From Komagataeibacter xylinus NBRC 15237 (lineage in GTDB: Bacteria > Pseudomonadota > Alphaproteobacteria > Acetobacterales > Acetobacteraceae): DNA of 64,000 nucleotides. Where the stretch lies: positions 1 to 64,000 of the forward strand of contig NZ_BCTP01000016.1 in the NCBI RefSeq assembly GCF_001571345.1, written 5' to 3'. Positions within the stretch are counted from its first letter, which is position 1, and every line of letters begins with the position of its first letter. The position numbers were made by a program, and so were the translations under genes. Positions 50,922 through 59,456 of this stretch are shown here, piece by piece. Below the pieces are notes generated by a model. That model did no database searches and was not told the origin of the DNA. It was given only the letters and a program-made list of their open reading frames with translations.

Positions 50922-51131
50922 ATGGCGCTTACCATAAAGGTTACGGCAGCGGATGGCACGCTGTACCATGTCGCGGCCCGGCAGTTGAATGATGCCACCG
51001 CGTGGTGGCGGATCGCGCAGCTCAACGGCATGACAGACCCTGACCTGTCCACTTTCACCACGCCCGTGACACTTGTGCTGCCTGCCATCGATACCGCGCT
51101 TGATAGCGGCGTGCCCGGGGTTACGGCATGA
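50922..51131 (+). CDS. LysM-like tail protein (gpX-like), 69 aa
   Basis: GGAGG upstream. The peptide GTLYHVAARQLNDATAWWRI then AQLNGMTDPD matches a LysM-type domain as in tail protein X. Overlaps the hub gene start (ATGAG). In P2-like phages this small protein connects baseplate parts. Confidence 0.75.
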   Translation: MALTIKVTAADGTLYHVAARQLNDATAWWRIAQLNGMTDPDLSTFTTPVTLVLPAIDTALDSGVPGVTA

Positions 51132-52285
51132 GTGGCAGCCTTTCTCTCACCACCGCAGGCCAGGCCATCTGGCGCACGCCGCGCGCGCGGCTGCTGGTCA
51201 ATGGCACCGAACGGGCGGAAACCGGGATTGAGCAGTTCACCCTGACCCGTACCCGCTACAGCCGGGCCGACACACTTGAAATGACACTGGCGCTGGACCG
51301 TGCCGCCATGCCCGCCACCGGATTATGGTTTGACCTCCCGCTCCCTTCAGATGGCAGCGCCCTGACTGAACTGGGCATAACGCTACAGATGCGTGACGCG
51401 GCAGATGGGGGTGCGCAATGGGACACCGTATTTACAGGTATCATCGACCATGTCGCCCTCAGCCCGGCACAGACAACGGTTACCATCGCCTGCCGCGATT
51501 ATCTGGCCAGGCTGCTGGACATGCGCATCTGCACCGACTGGATGAACATGACCGGGGCGGAAGTGATTACAGCCATGGCCACGGCTGCGGGGCTTACGCC
51601 ACAGGTCAGCATGCCGCAGGCCATGACGGGTCAGTTCTGGCAGGTGGAGCACAAACGGGGCAGCGCAGCCAGCCACAGCCGGTTCCAGACGGCCTTTGAC
51701 CTGGCCTGCACGCTCGCGACCGGAGCGGGCTGTGATCTGTACACGCAGGGCACCACTCTTGTCTGCGCGCCCTATCCCACGCCCACGCAAGCCAATACCC
51801 ATCTGCTCGACTATGTCGATAACGGGCCGGAGCAACCTGTCAGGGCGGGCGCTTATGGCCTGAATTTCACGCGTGATTACCAGATTGGCCGGGGTGTCAT
51901 CGTGCATGTCATGGCATGGGACAGCCGACAGCGCACGAAGGTTGACTATTACTGGTCGGCGGCGGGTGGCTCCACCACGCCACCCGCGCAGGGCGGCACG
52001 CTGCACAGCTTCAGCATGCCGGGCGTGCGACTGGACGAAGCAAGGCAGATGGCACGGTGCAAGTATGGGCAGATCATGGCCCATGCCCGCACCATTACCG
52101 GCGCCCTGCCGGGGCGTATCACGCTCCAGCCCCGTGACTTCATGCGGCTGACCGATACCGGCACGACATGGGACGGCACGCTGGACGTGGATGCCGTGAG
52201 CAGCCGTTTTTCATGGAATGGCGGCTTTTCGCAGCAGGTCACGCTGCGTAGCCGCAGCATGGCAGGAGAGAATGCTAATGACTGA
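51128..52285 (+). CDS. phage late control D-like baseplate hub protein
   Basis: 385 residues. gpD/gp27-like: SGSLSLTTAGQAIWRTPRAR, QFTLTRTRYSRADTLEMTLA, HVALSPAQTTVTIACRDYLA and RTITGALPGRITLQPRDFMR. Forms the trimeric hub under the spike. An 8-nt overlap with the spike gene indicates coupling. Confidence 0.82.
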   Translation: MSGSLSLTTAGQAIWRTPRARLLVNGTERAETGIEQFTLTRTRYSRADTLEMTLALDRAAMPATGLWFDLPLPSDGSALTELGITLQMRDAADGGAQWDTVFTGIIDHVALSPAQTTVTIACRDYLARLLDMRICTDWMNMTGAEVITAMATAAGLTPQVSMPQAMTGQFWQVEHKRGSAASHSRFQTAFDLACTLATGAGCDLYTQGTTLVCAPYPTPTQANTHLLDYVDNGPEQPVRAGAYGLNFTRDYQIGRGVIVHVMAWDSRQRTKVDYYWSAAGGSTTPPAQGGTLHSFSMPGVRLDEARQMARCKYGQIMAHARTITGALPGRITLQPRDFMRLTDTGTTWDGTLDVDAVSSRFSWNGGFSQQVTLRSRSMAGENAND

Positions 52286-52958
52286 TACCCGCATGGTCGC
52301 CGCAGGTCTGGCGCATGCGCAGGCCCAGCCCGGCTTCGGGCTGGTCAGCGCGGTGGATCCGGTCAATCACGCTGTCAAGGTTATGCTCCAGCCCGCCGGG
52401 GTGGAAAGTGGCTGGGTGCCCTGCGGCGCGTTACAGGCAGGCAGCCTGCGTATGGCTTGCCTGCCCGATATCGGCACGCATGTCGTGACCATCCCGGTCG
52501 AGGGTGATGCCGAACACATGATCATGGCCAGCCCGGTATTTGATGCCGTTATCATGCCCCCCACATCCCAGGCCACCGGCAAACCGGCCCAGCCCGGCGA
52601 AATGCTGATCGTGGCGGGCTGCCCCACGCCGCCCGCCAATGGCGCAACTGCGCAGGGCGAGGCCACGCAGAACGCGCCGTGGTGGCACATCACAAAGGAC
52701 ATGATCTACAGCGGGGCAGGGGACACTACCGAAACGCTGACCGCCACCGGCAAGGCATGGAAAGTTGGGTCAGTCGGCATGACGCTCGACGCCAACGGCC
52801 TTGCCGTTACCGGCGGCCCGATCACAACCGACGGGGATATGACCGCGCAGGGCACCGTGACCGGCAAGACGGACGTGCTCACGGCCGGCATCTCCGGCAA
52901 AGGCCACACCCATAGCGGCGTGCAGCCGGGCAGCGGATCGACGGGGGCACCGCAATGA
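52278..52958 (+). CDS. phage baseplate spike protein (gpV-like)
   Basis: 226 residues. N-terminal OB-like part VSAVDPVNHAVKVMLQPAGV, LPDIGTHVVTIPVEGDAEHM, then a C-terminal repeat-rich beta helix (NGLAVTGGPITTDGDMTAQG) ending in the spike tip SGKGHTHSGVQPGSGSTGAP with the H-x-H iron-binding type signature. Punctures the outer membrane. Confidence 0.85.
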   Translation: MTDTRMVAAGLAHAQAQPGFGLVSAVDPVNHAVKVMLQPAGVESGWVPCGALQAGSLRMACLPDIGTHVVTIPVEGDAEHMIMASPVFDAVIMPPTSQATGKPAQPGEMLIVAGCPTPPANGATAQGEATQNAPWWHITKDMIYSGAGDTTETLTATGKAWKVGSVGMTLDANGLAVTGGPITTDGDMTAQGTVTGKTDVLTAGISGKGHTHSGVQPGSGSTGAPQ

Positions 52959-53191
52959 GCGAAACAGTTATTCCTATGCGCAGGGCGGAAGCGCCTTACA
53001 AGCAGCATATGCTCGACATGCTGGATGGTATCCGTGCCGAGGTGGAGAATGGATCCATCATCAACCTGATGGCTCTGGCCATTCATCCTGACCGGGAGTT
53101 CACCAATTACAGCGCTGGTGAAATGAACGCAGTGGAAACGGTTGGCATGCTGGAGCGGCACAAGATGTCTCTCCTGCTGAAAATGTCATGA
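52955..53191 (+). CDS. phage hypothetical, 78 aa
   Basis: ATGA overlap with the spike gene and with the next gene. A helical acidic peptide: AEAPYKQHMLDMLDGIRAEV, NLMALAIHPDREFTNYSAGE, MLERHKMSLLLKMS. No family recognised; it may be a small baseplate or assembly factor. Confidence 0.6.
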   Translation: MSETVIPMRRAEAPYKQHMLDMLDGIRAEVENGSIINLMALAIHPDREFTNYSAGEMNAVETVGMLERHKMSLLLKMS

Positions 53192-53550
53192 GCGCGCTAT
53201 CGCACACCATGGGCGGCGACCTCGACCTGTCGGGCACCGGCAGCGTGGCCGTGGTGGCCAGTGCCGACCAGACAAGGCAGGCGCTCCTGCGCAGGCTGTG
53301 CACCAATGCAGGCGCCTATATCTGGCAGCCTGATTATGGCGCGGGCCTGCCAGCAAGGGTAGGCAGCGTGATGGACGAGGCAGGCGTGCGCGCCCTGGTG
53401 CTCGAGCAGATACAGCAGGAGAGCGGGGTGGACCAGACCCAGCCGATCACGGTCACGATCAGCAACCCGAGGGTGGAGGCCTATCTGCTGGCCATTGCCT
53501 ACACCGATGCTGACACCGGCACGGTGCAGGAACTGACACTGAGCACATGA
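53188..53550 (+). CDS. phage baseplate protein (gp25/W-like)
   Basis: 120 residues: QALLRRLCTNAGAYIWQPDY then GAGLPARVGSVMDEAGVRAL and a beta C-terminus. The L-x-T-x-x-G-(x)n-P-x-Y-G-x-G motif is diagnostic of gp25-like wedge proteins. Starts the sheath on the baseplate. Followed by a terminator-like hairpin. Confidence 0.85.
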   Translation: MSALSHTMGGDLDLSGTGSVAVVASADQTRQALLRRLCTNAGAYIWQPDYGAGLPARVGSVMDEAGVRALVLEQIQQESGVDQTQPITVTISNPRVEAYLLAIAYTDADTGTVQELTLST

Positions 53551-53552
53551 CG

Positions 53553-53576
53553 GGCGCCCCGCGGGGCGCCTTTTTT
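53553..53576 (+). terminator. strong hairpin-T tract between gp25-like and J genes
   Basis: The 18-bp palindrome GGCGCCCCGCGGGGCGCC followed by six T. It ends 15 nt before the TTG start of the J gene, so it falls inside the tail operon. Confidence 0.75.
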
Positions 53577-53590
53577 ATTGGAGGTCCGTC

Positions 53591-54715
53591 TTGGCCCTAA
53601 CCTTCCAGTCCTTCAGGACCACGCTGGGCAACATGGTGGCAAGCGCACAGGGCGCATGCCCGTCGCTGCTTGACCTCAATGTCGGCTCTCCCGGTCGCGC
53701 CATGCTCGAGGCCGTGGCGGGGCTGGGGCTGTGGTTCCAGTTCATCGCACTCCAGATCCTCTCACTCACCCGTCTCGCCACCTCGATCGGCACGGATGCC
53801 GATAGCTTCGTGCAGGATTTCGGGCTGACCCGCCTGCCGGGCACGGCTGCGACCGGCACGGTCACCTTTACCTCGTTCTCGCCCGCCAGCCAGTCGGCCA
53901 CGGTCGCGGTAGGGGCAACGGTGCGCACGGCGTCCAGCCTCGTGTTCACCGTGGTGCAGGACGAGACGAACGCTGCCTGGTCCACCAGCGCCGGAGCTTA
54001 CGTCCGGCCTGCGGGCACGGCGTCGATCACGGTGCCGGTGGAATGCGCCTCGACGGGGGTCACCGGCAACGTTGCGGCGGGGGCCATCTGCCTGCTGGGC
54101 ACGGCCATATCGGGCATCGACACGGTCACCAATGCCTCAGCATTGACCAATGGCAGCGATGGCGAGACGGATGCGGCCCTGCGCACGCGGTTTGTGTCCT
54201 ACATCAACAGCCGCTCCAAGGCGACGGTCTCGGCCATCGAGAACGCGGTGACCGATGTTTCCGCCGACCTGATCTATCAGGTGCTCGAGAACGTGGACAC
54301 GTCCGGCGCCTTCCTGCCCGGCAACGTGGTGGTGTTTGTCGATGATGGCTCGGGCGATGTGTCCGATAGCGTGATCGATGCGGTCTATGCGGCGGTGGAT
54401 GATGTGCGGCCTGCCGCCGTGTCCATTCAGGTCGTGCGGCCCAACGTGGTGCGGCCGCCTGTAACCATGACGGTAACCGTGAGCAATACCGGCGACCTCA
54501 CCACCGTGCAGGCGACCATCAGCACCAATATCGCAACCTACCTCAACAGCCTCGCCATCGGGGCCTCGGCCAGTTACTCGCGCCTGATCCAGATCGCCTA
54601 TGCCGCCAGCACATCGGTCACCAACGTGACCGATGTAACGCTTTCAGGCGGAACGGTGGACCTTCCCGCAACCACCGGCACGGCCTATCGGGCAGGGACG
54701 GTGACCTTTGGCTGA
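53591..54715 (+). CDS. phage baseplate J-like protein
   Basis: 374 residues. TTG start, chosen since GGAGGTCCGTC precedes it. Wedge motifs: SLLDLNVGSPGRAMLEAVAG (~22), GLTRLPGTAATGTVTFTSFS, TNASALTNGSDGETDAALRT and SRLIQIAYAASTSVTNVTDV. Baseplate wedge, triggers contraction. Confidence 0.88.
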   Translation: MALTFQSFRTTLGNMVASAQGACPSLLDLNVGSPGRAMLEAVAGLGLWFQFIALQILSLTRLATSIGTDADSFVQDFGLTRLPGTAATGTVTFTSFSPASQSATVAVGATVRTASSLVFTVVQDETNAAWSTSAGAYVRPAGTASITVPVECASTGVTGNVAAGAICLLGTAISGIDTVTNASALTNGSDGETDAALRTRFVSYINSRSKATVSAIENAVTDVSADLIYQVLENVDTSGAFLPGNVVVFVDDGSGDVSDSVIDAVYAAVDDVRPAAVSIQVVRPNVVRPPVTMTVTVSNTGDLTTVQATISTNIATYLNSLAIGASASYSRLIQIAYAASTSVTNVTDVTLSGGTVDLPATTGTAYRAGTVTFG

Positions 54716-55334
54716 TGTGACACAGAACGGCTTCGCGCTGCGCATCCGTGCCCTGCTGCCCACGGGCTGGTTCCCGGCAGCACCCGGCACGGGCGAGAGC
54801 GAACAGGCCCCGGTGCTCAACGCGCTTTTGCAGGGTTTTGGTAGCGTGTTTGCATGGGTGTGGGGCCTGCTGGACAGCACCAGAGACCAGACCCGGCTTG
54901 CCACCATGACCGGCGCGTTCCTTGACATGTTCGCCGCCGACTTCTTCGGCACTACGCTGACCCGCGCCACGGGCGAGAGCGACGACGCCTTCCGCACCCG
55001 CATCGAGGAAGCCCTGTTCCCCTCGCTCGGCACCCGGCCCGACGTGGTGAACGTGATTGCCGATGAAGTGGGCACCGCAGGCCGCGTGATCGAGCCGCGC
55101 AATGCCAGCGACTGCAAGGGGCTGGGCACGCTTTCCAGCCCGGCCATCGGCGGTGGCTACGGCTATGGCGTGGCGGCCCTGCGCTATGGCTCGCGCGGCG
55201 TGCCTTTCCAACTTTTTGCCCAGTTGCCGACCGGCGACACCAACCCGCCCGCAACCCAGACCCTGACCCGCATCGCCGCTGTCATGCCCGCAGGCACGAT
55301 CGCATGGGTGCAGGACGTGGAGACCCTTGACTGA
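54708..55334 (+). CDS. phage tail protein I-like
   Basis: 208 residues; TTG start overlapping the J stop by 8 nt. ALLPTGWFPAAPGTGESEQA, MTGAFLDMFAADFFGTTLTR, FRTRIEEALFPSLGTRPDVV. Occupies the gpI/YmfQ slot linking baseplate and fibres. Ends one base into the fibre start. Confidence 0.7.
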   Translation: MADVTQNGFALRIRALLPTGWFPAAPGTGESEQAPVLNALLQGFGSVFAWVWGLLDSTRDQTRLATMTGAFLDMFAADFFGTTLTRATGESDDAFRTRIEEALFPSLGTRPDVVNVIADEVGTAGRVIEPRNASDCKGLGTLSSPAIGGGYGYGVAALRYGSRGVPFQLFAQLPTGDTNPPATQTLTRIAAVMPAGTIAWVQDVETLD

Positions 55335-56530
55335 TGGACAGACAGATCGTCTACCCCGCGCAGATCCCGCTTGATAGCGACCTGCTCAACGCCCAGCGCA
55401 ATGCTTTGGTGGGCCTCGGCCACCTTGCGGGCATGGCTTATGGCGACAATACCGTGGCCGCCGGTGGCTTTGCCTGCACGCCGGGCGCGGGGCTTGCGGT
55501 GACCATCGCGCCCGGCTCGCTGCTGGCTGCGGGCGTTGTGGATGCGACAGCCTATGGCACGCTGGCCGCCAATGGCAGCGTGCTGGTGCGCCAGTATATC
55601 AGCCGTGACCCGGTCACGCTGACTGTTGCAGGGGCAAGGGCCACATACACGGTCTATGCCACGCCCGCCACGGTCGATGCCGATGCCACCGTGCTGCCCT
55701 TCTACAATGCTGCCGACCCGTCCGTGACCTATGCTGGCGCTGACAATAGCGGCAAGACCGCGCCCACGGTGCGGCAGGACGTAGCGCAGTTGGGCATTGC
55801 AGCGACCGTGCCCGAGGGTGCGTATCCGCTATGGACCATCACGGTACCAGCAGCGGCCACGGCCATTACGGCGGACATGATTGCGCAGGCCGAAGGCGCG
55901 CCGTTTTACGAGACCATTCCCGAACTCCAGGCCGATCTGGCCGGACGCCTGAAACTGGTCGATACCGAGGGCCAGACCGTAACCGGTCCCGTCATATTCG
56001 AAGGCGAGACCGAAGTCCCCGATACCGAAGATTTCACCGGAAAGGACGCCCTGAACGCGGAGACGGCAGAGGGGCGCTATGTGCGCTCCGTCCCGGCAGC
56101 GGGTTCCACCAACACCCGCATCGTGGATGTGCAGGAGGATGCGAGCGGTAATCTGATCGCCACGATGCCGGACGGCACAACAGAAAGCTATGCCCCGTTC
56201 AGTTACGGAGAGATTGCGGCATCCGGGGTCATTAAAGGGGGGTTTTGGACAAAGACGGGGAACGTCTTAAAGCAGAAGTTTCTTGTTTCGCAGAATGCAA
56301 GTCAGCAGTCGCAGACCATAGCGTTCCCTTTTGCATATTCCTCTGCGCCAATGGCTCAAGTGACAGCACAGATTTCATATCCGGGTTCGGCGGTTAGCGC
56401 GTGGGCAAATATTCAGGAGGGATACCCGACTGCGACAGCCATACAGGTTTTTTACCGATCCAATGCTGGTCAGAGTGACTATGACGCGGTTGGTCTTTTG
56501 TGGATTGAAGTTGAAGGGATACTATCATGA
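55334..56530 (+). CDS. phage tail fibre protein
   Basis: 398 residues. N-terminus MDRQIVYPAQIPLDSDLLNA attaches to the baseplate; the middle is Ala/Thr/Gly-rich beta. The C-terminal third (from ~295, SYGEIAASGVIKGGFWTKTG to LLWIEVEGIL) has lower GC, marking a swapped receptor-binding tip. Overlaps the fibre assembly gene by ATGA. Confidence 0.8.
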   Translation: MDRQIVYPAQIPLDSDLLNAQRNALVGLGHLAGMAYGDNTVAAGGFACTPGAGLAVTIAPGSLLAAGVVDATAYGTLAANGSVLVRQYISRDPVTLTVAGARATYTVYATPATVDADATVLPFYNAADPSVTYAGADNSGKTAPTVRQDVAQLGIAATVPEGAYPLWTITVPAAATAITADMIAQAEGAPFYETIPELQADLAGRLKLVDTEGQTVTGPVIFEGETEVPDTEDFTGKDALNAETAEGRYVRSVPAAGSTNTRIVDVQEDASGNLIATMPDGTTESYAPFSYGEIAASGVIKGGFWTKTGNVLKQKFLVSQNASQQSQTIAFPFAYSSAPMAQVTAQISYPGSAVSAWANIQEGYPTATAIQVFYRSNAGQSDYDAVGLLWIEVEGILS

Positions 56531-56982
56531 CAGATTGGAAAACGACTTATACAAGCCGATACTACGCGTTTTATGATACTGAAGCTATGCAGCCCGCCCC
56601 CATTACCGGATGGATTGATATCAATCTGTTTCAGTCCCAGCCTGCGTGGCTGCCCGCAGCGTCGGCCCTTCTGCCCCTGACGGAAGAACAATGGGCTGCA
56701 CGGTCACCGTCCGGGCAGGCCGTGCAGGGCGCAAATCTCGTGGCCTATTCCGCATTGATGGCGCAGGCACAGGCCACCTATGCTTCGGCCGAGGCATCGG
56801 TTTCTGCGGCCTATACGGCGAAAAATGTGGCTGTTCCCGCCGATGTGGCCGCCTATCTCGAGGCGTTGCTGGCCATCGCCAACGGCAGCGATACCACCAG
56901 CACGGCACTCCCTGCGGCTCCGGCAGACCTCAACGGGTCAACAGCCAGCGCGGCCACCACGACGACAGGAGCAACGACATGA
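56527..56982 (+). CDS. tail fibre assembly-like protein
   Basis: 151 residues: YYAFYDTEAMQPAPITGWID, LTEEQWAARSPSGQAVQGAN, then an Ala-rich helical C-half. Typical of small chaperones that fold the fibre tip; the first ~40 residues share the lower GC of the fibre tip. Coupled on both sides. Confidence 0.7.
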   Translation: MTDWKTTYTSRYYAFYDTEAMQPAPITGWIDINLFQSQPAWLPAASALLPLTEEQWAARSPSGQAVQGANLVAYSALMAQAQATYASAEASVSAAYTAKNVAVPADVAAYLEALLAIANGSDTTSTALPAAPADLNGSTASAATTTTGATT

Positions 56983-57389
56983 TCCCTCGCGGCATCCGCA
57001 ACAACAACCCCGGCAACCTGAATTATGCGCACCAACCCGGCGCGCATCTGGAAACTGGCGTGCCCGAGCCGCGATTTGCAGCCTTTCCGACCCTGGCAGA
57101 CGGCATCCGCGCCCTGCGCGACCAACTTGTGCGCTATGGCGAGCGCGGCCTTGATACGATCGCCAAGATCATCGAGACCTACGCGCCTGCCAGCGAGAAC
57201 GCCACCGGCGCTTACATTGCCAGCCTGTGCCGCCAGATGGGCGTGCAGTCTGATACCATGCTGGACCTGCACGATCCGGCGACCATGACACGCCTGATCT
57301 ACGGAATTGCCGCGATCGAGAACGGTCCCGGCCATCTCGGCCTGGCGCAGATCGAACAGACGCTCGGCGCAACGCCCGCCACAACCTGA
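56979..57389 (+). CDS. P5-like muramidase/endolysin
   Basis: 136 residues beginning MIPRGIRNNNPGNLNYAHQP, the start of phage structural protein P5/lytic transglycosylase-type lysins, with FPTLADGIRALRDQLVRYGE and AENATGAYIASLC-like segments (PASENATGAYIASLCRQMGV). It cleaves peptidoglycan at lysis or entry. No signal peptide; holin-dependent. Confidence 0.83.
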   Translation: MIPRGIRNNNPGNLNYAHQPGAHLETGVPEPRFAAFPTLADGIRALRDQLVRYGERGLDTIAKIIETYAPASENATGAYIASLCRQMGVQSDTMLDLHDPATMTRLIYGIAAIENGPGHLGLAQIEQTLGATPATT

Positions 57390-57417
57390 GTCGCTCGCAC
57401 AACCCGCACCTGACACG

Positions 57418-57440
57418 CCGCCTATCCGGGCGGTTTTTTT
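57418..57440 (+). terminator. terminator-like hairpin before the coiled-coil lysis gene
   Basis: CCGCC / GGCGG with a 6-nt loop, then seven T; ends 12 nt before the next start. Confidence 0.55.
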
Positions 57441-57452
57441 ATGAGAAAATGA

Positions 57453-57881
57453 ATGAGCGAAACCACATCCCTGACGCAGGGTGCCCCGGTGGCAACCATG
57501 CGCTGCGCCACGGTGGAGGATCTTGCCCGTGTGCGTGAGCGGCTGGCCAAGGTCGAGGGTGGCCACGACAACCTGCGCGATGGGCTGAATACCCTGTCCG
57601 TGCAGTTCTCCGATATGCGGCGCGACCTGACAAAATCAGTGGCCGACACGGCCGACCAGACCCGGCGCGAGATCATGGAGCGCGTGGACGACATGACCGA
57701 CACGGCCACCGAGCGCAATAACGAGATATCGGGCAGGCTGGCCCGCATCGAGGGCGGCCTCAAGCTGACATCGTGGGTAACCATGACCTTCATCGTGCTG
57801 GCCACCGGCCTGCTCGGCTGGGGGCAGATTGGCGATGCAGCGTGGTCATTCTGCAAGCGCGCCTTTGGTTACGGACCATGA
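57453..57881 (+). CDS. coiled-coil protein with C-terminal membrane helix (XhlA-like)
   Basis: 142 residues. A long coiled coil (VEDLARVRERLAKVEGGHDN ... REIMERVDDMTDTATERNNE) precedes a single membrane helix TSWVTMTFIVLATGLLGW. XhlA-like holin-associated proteins have the same layout. Overlaps the next gene (ATGA). Confidence 0.65.
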   Translation: MSETTSLTQGAPVATMRCATVEDLARVRERLAKVEGGHDNLRDGLNTLSVQFSDMRRDLTKSVADTADQTRREIMERVDDMTDTATERNNEISGRLARIEGGLKLTSWVTMTFIVLATGLLGWGQIGDAAWSFCKRAFGYGP

Positions 57882-58374
57882 CGACCGCGCCGCCCGGCCT
57901 GCTGGCTGACCTGAAGGCGCGTGTTATCGCGCCCACGCTCGCCTTCATCGGCCTCGGCGGTCCTGCTGCCGTCAACCTGCTGGCGGGCATCGCGCTGGTA
58001 GAAACCGGCTGCCGCGCCCTGGTGCAGGATGGCGGCCCGGCGCTGGGCCTGTAGCAGATGGAGCCGTTCACTCATGATGACATCTGGGCGACATTCCTGC
58101 CCGCACCGCGCCTGTCGGCCTCCGCGCCCGGCTGTTCGCCCTGCAGGCAGGATGGCCCGTGGGGGCGGACCGCGCCGCGCAACTGATCGGCAACCTGCCC
58201 TATGCCTGCGCCATGGCCCGGCTGAAATGCCACCGCGCACCCGACCCATTGCCAGCCACTGATGATGCCGCCGGGCAATGCCGGTTCTGGAAAGCCAATT
58301 ACAACACCGCGCTTGGAGCAGGGCACACCGACCCGGCGCATATCGCCCTGTTCGCGCAAGCCATCGAGGCATGA
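57878..58374 (+). pseudogene. phage lysis-module gene with TAG and frameshift
   Basis: Frame 1: MTTAPPGLLADLKARVIAPT ... QDGGPALGL then TAG at 58052-58054 where Trp is expected before QMEPFTHDDIWATFLPA. About 20-30 codons later the frame changes and continues GLRARLFALQAGWPVGADRA ... LIGNLPYACAMARLKCHRAP ... HIALFAQAIEA to 58374. Resembles phage muramidase-type proteins (E..GLWQMEP..TH), but I do not assign a family. Two defects make it non-functional unless they are errors. Confidence 0.65.
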
Positions 58375-58375
58375 C

Positions 58376-58717
58376 ATGAACACGACTGCAAAACTCGGCG
58401 GCCTCGGGGCCGTCATGGCACTCCTGCTGACCGAGGTGCCGGAGCAGTACACGCTCTACGCCGCGATCTTCATTTTCGCATGCAGCGCCGCCGCCGCCAT
58501 CATCCCGCCGCCGCATGCAGGCAGCCGGTGGGCCGTGGCCTACCAACTCATGACCACCATCGGCCTGAACATCGGCTGGGCGGAGAACCACTTCAAGCCG
58601 GGGCAGTCGGGCGTGCGGGTGCCGCTTGCCGAAAAGCCTGCCGCCAAGCAGGCCGTGACCGCAGCGGGCATTCCCGTTCTGGACAGGAAGGGCAGGCCGG
58701 AAATACCGCAAGAATAG
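58376..58717 (+). CDS. phage holin-like membrane protein, 113 aa
   Basis: Two hydrophobic segments (LGGLGAVMALLLTEV, LYAAIFIFACSAAAAIIPP) followed by a polar tail (VPLAEKPAAKQAVTAAGIPV). Size and layout fit a class II-like holin in the lysis module. Starts 2 nt after the broken lysis gene. Confidence 0.65.
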   Translation: MNTTAKLGGLGAVMALLLTEVPEQYTLYAAIFIFACSAAAAIIPPPHAGSRWAVAYQLMTTIGLNIGWAENHFKPGQSGVRVPLAEKPAAKQAVTAAGIPVLDRKGRPEIPQE

Positions 58718-58815
58718 GGGTGCAGCTTCGGCGCTAGGTGGATGGCCGATGTGAGCCGAAGCTGCATGCTCCATTCTGTCCTTCATTACGGCAAAAATAA
58801 GTCACGCATGTCCCA

Positions 58816-58836
58816 CCGCCCTCAGGGCGGTTTTTT
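58816..58836 (+). terminator. terminator-like hairpin before the phage lipoprotein gene
   Basis: CCGCCC / GGGCGG (loop 3) with six T, 14 nt before the lipoprotein start. Confidence 0.65.
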
Positions 58837-58850
58837 ACAGGAACAGGCAT

Positions 58851-59432
58851 ATGAACCTTTTTCTCTCCCGTCGGTGCGCGCTACGCATGGGGGCCGGAAC
58901 GCTGATGGCCGGTGCGCTCGCTGGCTGCACGCTCAGCCGCGCGGGCAAGGTTACCACCATTACCCTGAACGTGGCTGAAGTAACGGATTACGGCAATGCC
59001 ATCATGTCATTCGCCAATACCGCCATCAGTCTTTCATGTGTTGCGACGGCCATGGGCCCCGCAAACGTGGCGCTGGCCAATACGGTCATAACCGCACTCA
59101 GGGAGGCGCTCGATACGTTCAGGACTGCCGCCGGATCGAGCACATCCGTCAGTTATGACAGTACCAGCATTCACACGGCGTTCGACAATATTGTAACCGA
59201 TATCGAGCAGATCAATACACTGGTTATCGCAGTCGTTACCGGCATGGCGTCGGACCTGTCGGGCACTGTGGTCTCGGAGGCAAAAACGGCAGCGAATGCC
59301 GCGTCAACGCTGATCTCGCTGCTCAAGGCCATGGTGGACATGACTGCACGGCGCCCCGCAGTTGGCACGACACTGACGGCGCAGGAAGCACTCGGGCGGA
59401 TTACGGTTTTCGTGGCAACATATGGTGCATGA
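58851..59432 (+). CDS. phage-associated lipoprotein, 193 aa
   Basis: Signal MNLFLSRRCALRMGAGTLMA with lipobox LAGC (~26, GALAGC). The mature part is helical and Ala/Thr/Ser-rich (ANTAISLSCVATAMGPANVA, VTDIEQINTLVIAVVTGMAS). Anchored in the envelope of the lysogen; it may be a superinfection-exclusion or lysis factor, which is inference. Confidence 0.7.
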   Translation: MNLFLSRRCALRMGAGTLMAGALAGCTLSRAGKVTTITLNVAEVTDYGNAIMSFANTAISLSCVATAMGPANVALANTVITALREALDTFRTAAGSSTSVSYDSTSIHTAFDNIVTDIEQINTLVIAVVTGMASDLSGTVVSEAKTAANAASTLISLLKAMVDMTARRPAVGTTLTAQEALGRITVFVATYGA

Positions 59433-59456
59433 ATGATCATGAGCAGGTGAAGCAAT

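Noticed and set aside
52770-53161. Minus-strand frames over the spike and 78-aa genes
   Set aside because: Antisense to coupled phage genes, no family signal.
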